From positions 4,278,001 to 4,342,000 of the forward strand of contig OZ245761.1 in assembly GCA_965227535.1 (NCBI GenBank): a stretch of 64,000 nucleotides of DNA, given 5' to 3'. Of this stretch, positions 25,377-32,332 are shown in pieces (position 1 is the stretch's first letter; the number at the start of each line of letters is the position of its first letter). The DNA comes from SZUA-430 sp965227535. Lineage in GTDB: Bacteria > Pseudomonadota > Alphaproteobacteria > Micropepsales > Micropepsaceae. A model generated the notes under the pieces. That model was not told where the DNA came from. It saw nothing but the letters and a program-made list of their open reading frames with translations, and made no database searches. Position numbers and translations under genes: made by a program.

Positions 25377-25975
25377 ATGACTGTTAATCACGACACGCTC
25401 ACCGCTGAAGTTAAATCGAATGGCTTCACAATCTGGTGGCCGATCGTGTCCGTTCTCACCATCGTCGCTGGCTTATTGGCGATGGCGGCCCCGACGGCGG
25501 CGGGCCTGGCGGCCGCTCTCCTCGTCGGCTGGTTCATCATCTTCTCGGGCGCGGCACATCTGTGGCTTGCGTTCGAACCGCAGCGTCTGAGCTCTCGCCT
25601 CTGGCACGTTCTCGCTGCCCTCGTTTACGGCATTGGCGGATTTTATCTGATCGTCCGCCCCGACCTGGGGCTGCTGTCTCTCACACTTTTCCTAAGCATT
25701 ATGTTGGTCGCTGGCGGCATATTCAGAGCGGCTGCGTATTTCGAGTTGAGGAACCGGGCCGGAGCGTTCTGGCTTCTCGCCGACGGCATTCTCACAATAC
25801 TGCTCGGCGGCTTGATTACGCCGGTTGGCCCCAGAGCAGCCATTGGGCCGTGGGAACGCTGCTTGGCGTCGCGATTCTGTTTAACGGCATAGCCAATCTG
25901 ATGTTCTCACTCGCCGTTCGTCAGATCGGAAATAGGCGAAAGCAGGGTGATGCGCCCGGTCATGTCGTCACCTAG
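25377..25975 (+). pseudogene. HdeD/DUF308 membrane protein with a frameshift near the C-terminus
   Basis: The first 145 or so residues follow the HdeD/DUF308 family: IVSVLTIVAGLLAMAAPTAA, LLVGWFIIFSGAAHLWLAF, IGGFYLIVRPDLGLLSLTLFL and a fifth helix. At about 25815-25818 the family pattern leaves this frame. The expected tail (WPQSSHWAVGTLLGVAILFNG, then IANLMFSLAVRQ) continues in the +1-shifted frame to a stop at 25975, while the original frame ends early at 25892 with unrelated residues. Adding one T after TTGATT restores a continuous HdeD protein of about 199 residues. Either the gene is broken by a one-base deletion or the assembly has an error. HdeD-type proteins are linked to acid and stress tolerance. 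Confidence 0.78.
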
Positions 25976-26021
25976 CATCTTGACATTAGGCGCGGGACTG
26001 CCTTTGCGGGCCTAGTGGAAC

Positions 26022-26189
26022 ATGACGATGAACGGAACACTGAATCGCAGCGGACTAATGGTCTTCCAAATCCAATTGGCAAAGCGGCTCGACGCAGTTC
26101 CGCTTAAGCGCGATTACATCGCCGATCGAGAGGCTGCCTTGCGATGGCAGGACACGCTGCGGCGTGCTCTGCGGGCCGCAGCCGAGTAA
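26022..26189 (+). CDS. Possible 55-residue protein of unknown function
   Basis: A short open frame (MTMNGTLNRSGLMVFQIQLA to ALRAAAE) between the HdeD-like gene and the next small membrane gene. It is predicted to be mostly helical and charged, with no signal or membrane segment. Codon choice looks like that of neighbouring genes, but the ribosome-binding site (AGTGGAAC) is weak. No family is recognised. Treat as tentative. Confidence 0.35.
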   Translation: MTMNGTLNRSGLMVFQIQLAKRLDAVPLKRDYIADREAALRWQDTLRRALRAAAE

Positions 26190-26238
26190 GCGCCCGCCGC
26201 ATGGGGCGGTAGCAACAACAGACGGAGATACGCGCGTT

Positions 26239-26442
26239 ATGGATTGGCTTCAGAGTAACTGGGTTTGGATTGCCTTGGGTCTTGCGTTTGTCGCCATGCA
26301 CTTGTTCGGACATGGTGGCCACGGCAGACATGGTGGACATGGCGGCCGTGGTTCAAACCCTAAGAACGAACCGACGCCTGCACCGGCGGCCGAGGACCCC
26401 AATACTCCTGCGGACGGGAAACGGCACAGACATGATGGCTAA
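26239..26442 (+). CDS. Small His-rich single-helix membrane protein (DUF2933-like layout)
   Basis: 67 residues. A membrane helix (WVWIALGLAFVAMHLF) is followed by a His/Gly repeat (GHGGHGRHGGHGG) and a Pro/Asn/Asp-rich tail ending KRHRHDG. The layout resembles DUF2933 proteins, which accompany heavy-metal P-type ATPases; assignment is by layout only. The His tract may bind Cu, Zn or Co. ATG 26239 is chosen because the peptide begins with the helix there; the frame is open back to 26164. Confidence 0.65.
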   Translation: MDWLQSNWVWIALGLAFVAMHLFGHGGHGRHGGHGGRGSNPKNEPTPAPAAEDPNTPADGKRHRHDG

Positions 26443-26686
26443 TGGGCAAATCGTGCCGCGATGACAGGCCAAGCTGCAGAGGTCTCAATTGAGTGATGTT
26501 TTCGGAATTTGAGCCAATTGGTCGATTGCGTTGCAACCTTTAGGGCTTCCCAGCCGTTGGCGTCTTGGAACCGGTGAGAAGCGCGATGAAGCGGACGCTA
26601 TTGCAGAATGCAATTGCGACACCGATCGGGTTTTTTAGCACCGCCCGACCCGCAGCTCCGGGGGGCGCCAGCCAAGGAAGACCGAC

Positions 26687-27022
26687 ATGACAGATGGGAT
26701 TGAATCACGGCACTCGACCCGCCTCAGCGTCGCTCGTGTCGCCATGACTGGCGCGTTCGCTACGCTGAATCTTTTTCTGCTGGGATGGGTATGGGCGGCG
26801 ATCGGCCTGGCTGGCGCTGACGCCTTTCTCGGCCTGTTCACGGACCCACTCACAACGGAGCCGCCCGGCTCGGTGACAGCGCTTTGGAGAGGCGGTTTGT
26901 GCGCCTTCCTAGTTGGAGGCATCTTTGGCGCGCTTATCGCCCACTGCTACTATTTGGCCGGATGGGCACTCGGAAGCGAGTCTTCGCGATCAGCGAAAGT
27001 TGAGGGACATCGGGCCGCCTAA
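26687..27022 (+). CDS. Small membrane protein of unknown function
   Basis: 111 residues with two membrane segments (ATLNLFLLGWVWAAIGLAGA and LCAFLVGGIFGALIAHCYYLAGWALG) separated by a short loop. AAGGAAG lies 6-8 bp before the ATG. No domain is recognised. A run of stress and metal genes on the same strand surrounds it. The preceding 244 bp (26443-26686) show no gene. Confidence 0.6.
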   Translation: MTDGIESRHSTRLSVARVAMTGAFATLNLFLLGWVWAAIGLAGADAFLGLFTDPLTTEPPGSVTALWRGGLCAFLVGGIFGALIAHCYYLAGWALGSESSRSAKVEGHRAA

Positions 27023-27290
27023 ATCGAGTTCCGATTTGCCTGGCTGACGCGGAATGTCATGCAATCCGAACGCTCAGCCGCTAATTCGGCCCTCCGGGAC
27101 AGGCGGCGGTCGGCCCTCCGACGGAGCGCCTCCGGAGCCGTGCTTGCCGAAGATGTATGCCGCATGGTGTTCATCGCTCATCGGCACGTCAGTACCGCAG
27201 AAGCGAAAGTTGAAACGACGACGGTCGCGGGAAGGCGGCATCAAATACTACGCGCGGCTTTTTGGCTCAACGTTTTGGATAGAGGTATCG

Positions 27291-27545
27291 ATGCAAACCG
27301 AACATTTGAATGTAACGGGCATGACGTGCGGCGGTTGCAGCAGCAAAGTCACGCGCGCACTGAAGGCTGTTCCGGGAGTTGGTGAGGTAAAAGTATTGCT
27401 CCCGTCCGGCGAAGCCTCGGTGCAATACGATGAACGGCTGACCTCGCCCGCTAAGTTGGAATCGGCCGTGAAGGGCGCGGGCTACGGCGTGGATCCGGCC
27501 AAGGCCGCTCATAGTCATAAGTCCAAAGGGGGCTGTTGCCGCTAG
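27291..27545 (+). CDS. HMA-domain metallochaperone (CopZ-like) with His/Cys tail
   Basis: 84 residues. One heavy-metal-associated domain with the Cu(I)-binding motif GMTCGGCSSKVTRAL, a YDERLTSPAKLESAVKGAGY close and a C-terminal tail HSHKSKGGCC that adds His and Cys ligands. It probably carries Cu(I) or a related metal to a P1B ATPase; the ATPase at 29577 lacks its own CxxC domain and may depend on it. ATG 27291 has GAGG upstream; the open frame back to 27054 does not look coding. The 268 bp before it hold no gene I can support. Confidence 0.88.
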   Translation: MQTEHLNVTGMTCGGCSSKVTRALKAVPGVGEVKVLLPSGEASVQYDERLTSPAKLESAVKGAGYGVDPAKAAHSHKSKGGCCR

Positions 27546-27577
27546 GGCGAGTCCCTGCGTTTTCGGCTGAACAATTT

Positions 27578-28384
27578 ATGAATAAGAAAATTGGAAAGAA
27601 AGGCGAGCGCGGACAGGAGTTGTCGATCTCGAAAGAGGCCTACAAAGACGCTCTGCACAAACTCCAGATCGAACTGGTCAAGCTGCAGCGGCACTTCATC
27701 GAATGCAATGACAAAATACTAATCATCTTGGAAGGCCGAGATGCATCGGGCAAGGACGGCACGATCAAGCGCATCGTCCAACATTTGAGTCCGCGCGAAA
27801 CCCGAGTAGTTGCGCTTGGCAAACCATCGGACCGCGACCGTACTTCTTGGTACTTCCAGCGTTATGTTTTGCATTTGCCGGCGGCCCAGGAACTCGTGCT
27901 GTTCAACCGCAGTTGGTATAACCGTGCGGGTGTCGAGCGGGTCATGGGCTTCTGCACCGAGGCCGAGCATGAGGAGTTCATGGGTTCGGTTTCAACCTTC
28001 GAGAACATGCTGGTCGGCTCGGGTGTGAAGCTCCTGAAATACTACCTCGACATCAGCAAGCCCGAACAAAAGCGGCGTCTAAAGGATCGAAAAAAGGATC
28101 CGTTGAAGCAGTGGAAAGTCAGTCCTGTCGACGACCAAGCAATTAAGCACTGGAAAGCATACAGCACCGCGCGTAACGAGATGTTGTCGCGATCGCATAG
28201 CGCGACGGCGCCATGGACCGTGGTGCGTGCCAACGACAAACGCCAGGCGCGGCTCAATATCATAAAAGATCTGCTTAACCGACTCCACTATACCGACAAA
28301 GATAAGAAGCTGATCCATCCCGACCCGATGTTCGTTTTTGCGTACGACGTCTCAAATCTTGAAAACGGTCGACTCGCAAGGTGA
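27578..28384 (+). CDS. ppk2: Polyphosphate kinase 2
   Basis: 268 residues, a single PPK2 domain. It uses inorganic polyphosphate to phosphorylate a nucleotide (usually ADP or GDP) or runs in reverse. Walker A is ILEGRDASGKDGTIKRI (about residues 50-63). RDRTSWYFQRYVLHLPA and LFNRSWYNRAGVERVMGFC carry the Walker B and lid arginine residues, and YYLDISKPEQKRRLKDRKKDPLKQWK closes the lid. Length and motifs suggest class I. It lies 32 bp after the chaperone gene. Together with acetate kinase it gives a second respiration-independent route to ATP. Confidence 0.93.
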   Translation: MNKKIGKKGERGQELSISKEAYKDALHKLQIELVKLQRHFIECNDKILIILEGRDASGKDGTIKRIVQHLSPRETRVVALGKPSDRDRTSWYFQRYVLHLPAAQELVLFNRSWYNRAGVERVMGFCTEAEHEEFMGSVSTFENMLVGSGVKLLKYYLDISKPEQKRRLKDRKKDPLKQWKVSPVDDQAIKHWKAYSTARNEMLSRSHSATAPWTVVRANDKRQARLNIIKDLLNRLHYTDKDKKLIHPDPMFVFAYDVSNLENGRLAR

Positions 28385-28433
28385 CGAACGTGCAACGAAA
28401 CATTTTGAATAAGAAGGCCATGGAGGAAATGTG

Positions 28434-28586
28434 ATGAAAACGAGCGTTATTGAAGTACACGACATGCTGTCGGTATTGAGCGTGCTCGGGGTGGAAAAGC
28501 GGATTGGCGAAGTGCCGGGTGTCGAAAGCGTGACGGTCAACTACGCCGCGGCAAATGCCACGGTGCGCTACGACGAAACCCGACTC
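28434..28586 (+). repeat. Direct repeat, copy 1 (partner 29577-29729)
   Basis: The 153 bp encoding the HMA-like domain recur 1143 bp downstream in the same orientation at the start of the ATPase gene. By eye about 14 bases differ, mostly at third codon positions, while 49 of 51 residues agree. That pattern points to an older duplication kept under protein-level selection or gene conversion. Confidence 0.85.
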
Positions 28587-28961
28587 GACGTCGCCGACAT
28601 CAAGTCGAGCGTGCGCCAAAGTGGGTTTGAGTCGACGGACGCGCCGCCCGCTGGGCCCGCTGCCGCCTCGGCGGGTGACGGTCATAAAGGCCACACGGCA
28701 CCAGGCGGGCCGCATGCAACCCCGGCCCCCGCAGCGCCGAAAACGCCCCCGGTCGCCGCTGGCTCTGCGGACACTGTTTCCGCAAGCGCCGCTCAACATG
28801 ACAAAGCCGCGCGGGACACGGCGGCGTCAACAGCTGGCGCGCCAAAACCTCCTCTGGTCGCCGCGTCCGCTGCGCCGAAGGCAGGCCGGGACGCCGCCAC
28901 CCCGACACCCGCGCCAGTAAGCGATGGACAGAAAGACAAGGCGGCGCCGAAAAAAAGTTAG
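28434..28961 (+). CDS. Free-standing HMA-like domain without CxxC, Ala/Pro-rich tail
   Basis: 175 residues. Residues 1-66 have the HMA ferredoxin-like pattern (RIGEVPGVESVTVNYAAANA, then VRYDETRL), but the metal loop reads HDMLSVLSVLG where CxxC is expected, so no Cys is available. Residues 70-175 are a low-complexity Ala/Pro/Thr/Lys chain with HKGHTAPGGPH near its start. The first 51 residues match the N-terminus of the P1B ATPase at 29577 at 49 positions, so this is a detached copy of that domain. It may be a decoy or regulatory subunit, or the product of a partial gene duplication. A short MEEM reading frame overlaps the start. Confidence 0.75.
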   Translation: MKTSVIEVHDMLSVLSVLGVEKRIGEVPGVESVTVNYAAANATVRYDETRLDVADIKSSVRQSGFESTDAPPAGPAAASAGDGHKGHTAPGGPHATPAPAAPKTPPVAAGSADTVSASAAQHDKAARDTAASTAGAPKPPLVAASAAPKAGRDAATPTPAPVSDGQKDKAAPKKS

Positions 28962-29067
28962 AGCCACAACAGCACGAAAAGGTTGGTACTACCTCGAAAC
29001 GAATGCATTTGGCAGCCGACCTATAGCCACTTCAAGTGGGTCGATATAAACGGAGCAGGAGAGCATC

Positions 29068-29457
29068 ATGACGATAGAAAATGTTTCACAAGGAAGCGCT
29101 CGCGGTTTGCCGGAAGCGTTGAGAACCGCTCAGGCGGCGATCCAACTTGCAGAGGTCCAGGAGATGCTTTGCAAACTATCCGAGTACAAACTCGGCATCT
29201 TCATGCCGCACATGCATGACGCACAAACCGGTGAATTCCAACCACTTCCCGATGAAGTCATGCAGGTGGAATCCGGTTTGGAAGTGTCGTTCCAACCGAC
29301 AAAAGAAATCGCAAAGCAGACAGCGCGCTTTCTCCCTGTGGGATGGCTTTGGCGTGCCGGTGCCCCAGCAGCCGTCGCGGCGTGTGAAATGGTTTCGGAC
29401 CAAGGACGTGGCAATGCTGATGGCGATGTCAAGCATAAGATGCCCAAAGGCAACTAG
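29068..29457 (+). CDS. Hypothetical protein between the duplicated HMA-like domains
   Basis: 129 residues, cytoplasmic. AGGAG lies 7 bp before ATG. The first half is helical (EALRTAQAAIQLAEVQEMLCKL); the middle has a His/Met motif (GIFMPHMHDAQTGEFQPLP), then VESGLEVSFQP, and the end is basic with RFLPVGWLWRAGAPAAVAACEMV. The PHMHD segment could bind metal or mark a conserved fold, but I do not recognise a family. Its position between two parts of a metal ATPase locus, and its regular spacing, suggest it belongs to the same unit. Confidence 0.6.
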   Translation: MTIENVSQGSARGLPEALRTAQAAIQLAEVQEMLCKLSEYKLGIFMPHMHDAQTGEFQPLPDEVMQVESGLEVSFQPTKEIAKQTARFLPVGWLWRAGAPAAVAACEMVSDQGRGNADGDVKHKMPKGN

Positions 29458-29553
29458 TTTGGCGCATGATCTTCTCGCTACTTTATCACTCCGACAAAGA
29501 TGAGTGGCGGAGGTGTCCGGATTCGCGACTCATGGTCCCAGACGGAGGATCAA

Positions 29554-29580
29554 ATGTCGACTGTTGAGGAAGCGCGATGA
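29554..29580 (+). other. Possible 8-residue leader reading frame coupled to the ATPase
   Basis: GGAGG followed by ATG opens a frame MSTVEEAR whose TGA overlaps the ATPase ATG (ATGA). Its own GAGGAAG serves as the ribosome-binding site of the ATPase. It may raise initiation by coupling or be a remnant of an upstream gene. Seen in sequence; any function is inference. Confidence 0.35.
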
Positions 29581-32174
29581 AAACGAGCGTCATTGAAGTG
29601 CACGACATGCTGTCGGTGTTGAGTGTGCTCGGGGTGGAAAAGCGGATTGGCGAGGTAGCGGGCGTCGAAAGCGTTACGGTCAACTACGCGGCGGCAAGTG
29701 CCACAGTGCGCTACGACGAAACTCGACTCAGTATCGCTGATATTAGATCGGAGGTGCGCCGGCTGGGGTTTGAGTCAGAGGTCGCGCTGCCCGCAGCCGG
29801 GCTCGCCGCCGCTTCGACTAGCGACGATCACGAAGACCACACGGTGCCGGACGCGCCGCCCGCAATACCGTCCGTCGCACCAAAAACTTCCGCAGAGCCA
29901 TCTGCTACCGCGGGGACCGATTCCGCAAGCACCGTGCAACAAGGCAGAGCGGTTTCCGCAGGCGTGCCCCCGCCGCCCGCTCCCGCGATCCCTGCACCTG
30001 CTGCGACGGCTACTCCAGCGGTTGCCGGTCACGAGGGCCACGCAGCGCCGGGCGCGCCGTCCGCCATGTCGGCAGATATGGCGCATGAGATGGGCCATAG
30101 CGGCAAGGACCTTCCGGCCATGGCGCGCGACATGCGCAACCGCTTCTGGATCTGCCTGGTCTTCACCGTGCCGATCTTTTTCTATTCGCCGATGGGACTT
30201 TTTACGCCGCCCGCGCCACCGTTTGATCTGGACCTCAACGTGTGGCTGTTCTTTTTCGCAAGCGCCGCGATTCTTTACCCGAGCTGGCCGTTCGTCGTCT
30301 CCGCCTGGCGCGCGCTCAGGACGGGCACGCTGAGCATGGCGGTGCTGGTCGTGTTGAGCGTCGGCACCGGCTATCTCTTCAGCGTCGGCAGCACATTCTT
30401 CTTCAAGGGAGGCGGGCAGTTCTTCGAAGCGGCGTCCGTCTTGCTGGTTTTCATCCTGCTCGGCCACTGGCTGGAAATGCGTGCCCGGGCCGGTGCGTCG
30501 TCCGCCATCAGGGCGTTGATGGATCTTGCTCCGGCGAAAGCCTCTGTCATCCGCAACGGCGCCGAGGTTGAGGTTTCGACGGCGGAAGTGTTGGCGGGCG
30601 AGATTGTCGTTATCCGGCCGGGCAACAAAATCCCGGTCGACGGGACGATAGAGACCGGCGAATCACTCGTCGACGAGTCCATGCTCACCGGGGAGTCGAT
30701 GCCGGTCCAGAAGGGGCCGGGCGCCACGGTGATAGGTTCGACGATCAACAAGAGCGGCAGCTTTCGCTACAAGGCGACGAAGGTCGGGGCCGACACGGCG
30801 CTGGCGCAGATCGTAAAGCTGGTGCAAGAGGCGCAGAACTCGAAGGCGCCGGCGCAACTCCTGGCGGATAAGGCCGCGCAATGGCTGGTGATTGCCGCGA
30901 TCGTCATCGGTCTTGCGACTTTTGCGGTGTGGTTCTGGGTGATCGGGCAGCCGCTGCTGTTCGCAGTGACACTGACCATCACGGTCTTCGTGATCGCTTG
31001 CCCCGATGCCTTGGGACTCGCGACGCCGATGGCGGTCATGGTGGGAACCGGTCTTGGCGCGACGAACGGGATTCTGTTCAAGAACGCATCAGCACTCGAA
31101 GACGCGACCAAGCTCAACGTCATTGTCTTTGATAAGACCGGTACGCTCACCATCGGCCAGCCGGAGGTCGTGGAGATCGTGACGGCAGACGGGGTCACCG
31201 AGGACGTGCTGCTGACCGCCGCCGCAGCCGTTGAGCAGGGGTCCGATCATCCGTTAGCCCAGGCAATCCTGCGCCGGGCGGCGAAGCTCACCGTCGCGGC
31301 GCCGACAGGATTCGAAAGCCTCGACGGCATGGGCGCGCGCGCCGAGACCGCTGGCGGAACAGTATTCCTCGGCAACCGGCTGCTGATGGATACGCAAAAG
31401 CTCGCACTCGGTCGGCTGGAAGCCGAAGCCACCCGCCTGCAAGGAGACGGCCGCACCGTGGTCCATGTGTCTCAGGCCGGTCGGGTGATTGGTCTCATCG
31501 CCATCGCCGATGCGATCAGACCAACTTCCAAGGCAGCGGTGGCAAAGCTGCGCGAACGCAACATCGAAGTGGTGATGCTGACCGGCGACAACGCGGCCAC
31601 AGCCAAGCGCATCGCCACGGATCTCGGCATCGAACGCGTATTGGCCGATGTGTTGCCGGCACAGAAGGCCGAGAAAGTGAAGGAGCTTCAGGCTACGGGT
31701 AAGAAAGTCGGGATGGTAGGCGATGGTGTCAACGACGCGCCGGCGCTAACTCAGGCTGACGTGGGGTTCGCCATCGGCGCCGGCACGGACGTTGCGATGG
31801 AGAGCGCCGACGTCGTGCTGATGAAGAGCGACCCGTACGACATCGTCGCCGCGATCGAGCTGTCGCGCGCAACATTGCGAAAGATGCATCAGAACCTTTG
31901 GTGGGCGGTGGGCTACAACGTGATCGCGTTCCCGCTCGCTGCGGGCGTCTTGTACCCGTTCGTATTGAGTCCGGAAGTCGCCGCGTTGTCCATGTCCGGC
32001 AGCACCCTCGTGGTGGCGATCAATGCCCTTATGCTGAAGCGCACCAAGCTGGCAGGCATCCGTCAGCCTGGTAAGGGGGCAGCACTCGATACGCCCGTCG
32101 CGGCAACGACGCCGAAGCGAGGAGAGGTGCCTGCGGCACCGGTAGGCGCGCCCCCAGCTAAGGCGCACGCTTGA
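29577..32174 (+). CDS. P1B-type heavy-metal ATPase with CPD in place of CPC
   Basis: 865 residues, inner-membrane metal exporter. N-terminal HMA-like domain without CxxC (residues 1-66), a long Ala/Pro/His linker ending in MAHEMGHSGKDLPAMARDMR (about 165-185), then eight membrane helices. The metal-site motif in helix 6 is IACPDALGLATP (about residue 475): Asp replaces the second Cys. DKTGT (519), SDHPLAQA and GDGVNDAPAL (715) are intact, so catalysis is expected. The last helices have YNVIAFPLAAG and ALSMSGSTLVV, close to the Cu(I) group (YN, MxxSS) but altered. The substrate is therefore uncertain: copper, or a softer or mixed-ligand metal. The chaperone at 27291 and His-rich protein at 26239 are likely partners. 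Confidence 0.9.
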   Translation: MKTSVIEVHDMLSVLSVLGVEKRIGEVAGVESVTVNYAAASATVRYDETRLSIADIRSEVRRLGFESEVALPAAGLAAASTSDDHEDHTVPDAPPAIPSVAPKTSAEPSATAGTDSASTVQQGRAVSAGVPPPPAPAIPAPAATATPAVAGHEGHAAPGAPSAMSADMAHEMGHSGKDLPAMARDMRNRFWICLVFTVPIFFYSPMGLFTPPAPPFDLDLNVWLFFFASAAILYPSWPFVVSAWRALRTGTLSMAVLVVLSVGTGYLFSVGSTFFFKGGGQFFEAASVLLVFILLGHWLEMRARAGASSAIRALMDLAPAKASVIRNGAEVEVSTAEVLAGEIVVIRPGNKIPVDGTIETGESLVDESMLTGESMPVQKGPGATVIGSTINKSGSFRYKATKVGADTALAQIVKLVQEAQNSKAPAQLLADKAAQWLVIAAIVIGLATFAVWFWVIGQPLLFAVTLTITVFVIACPDALGLATPMAVMVGTGLGATNGILFKNASALEDATKLNVIVFDKTGTLTIGQPEVVEIVTADGVTEDVLLTAAAAVEQGSDHPLAQAILRRAAKLTVAAPTGFESLDGMGARAETAGGTVFLGNRLLMDTQKLALGRLEAEATRLQGDGRTVVHVSQAGRVIGLIAIADAIRPTSKAAVAKLRERNIEVVMLTGDNAATAKRIATDLGIERVLADVLPAQKAEKVKELQATGKKVGMVGDGVNDAPALTQADVGFAIGAGTDVAMESADVVLMKSDPYDIVAAIELSRATLRKMHQNLWWAVGYNVIAFPLAAGVLYPFVLSPEVAALSMSGSTLVVAINALMLKRTKLAGIRQPGKGAALDTPVAATTPKRGEVPAAPVGAPPAKAHA

Positions 32175-32332
32175 TGGTCGACGCTGGGCTCGCAGCAGGG
32201 GTGAGGGCCCTGGGAATGACGCCGCGCCGCCAGCGGCGCACGTACTCACAACAGCGCCGTCGCGCCGTCATCTCGGTCTCGCGAGGCGACCTCGACGACG
32301 GCAGTGCCGACCTTTTTAATGGAATGAAGTGA

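Noticed and set aside
27054..27290. N-terminal extension of the CopZ-like protein
   Set aside because: The frame is open but the encoded residues are low-complexity and unlike HMA proteins. ATG 27291 has a ribosome-binding site and the natural N-terminus.
32224..32239. GC-rich hairpin after the CPD ATPase gene
   Set aside because: The stem is strong but the loop is only two bases and no T run follows on either strand, so a terminator is not supported.
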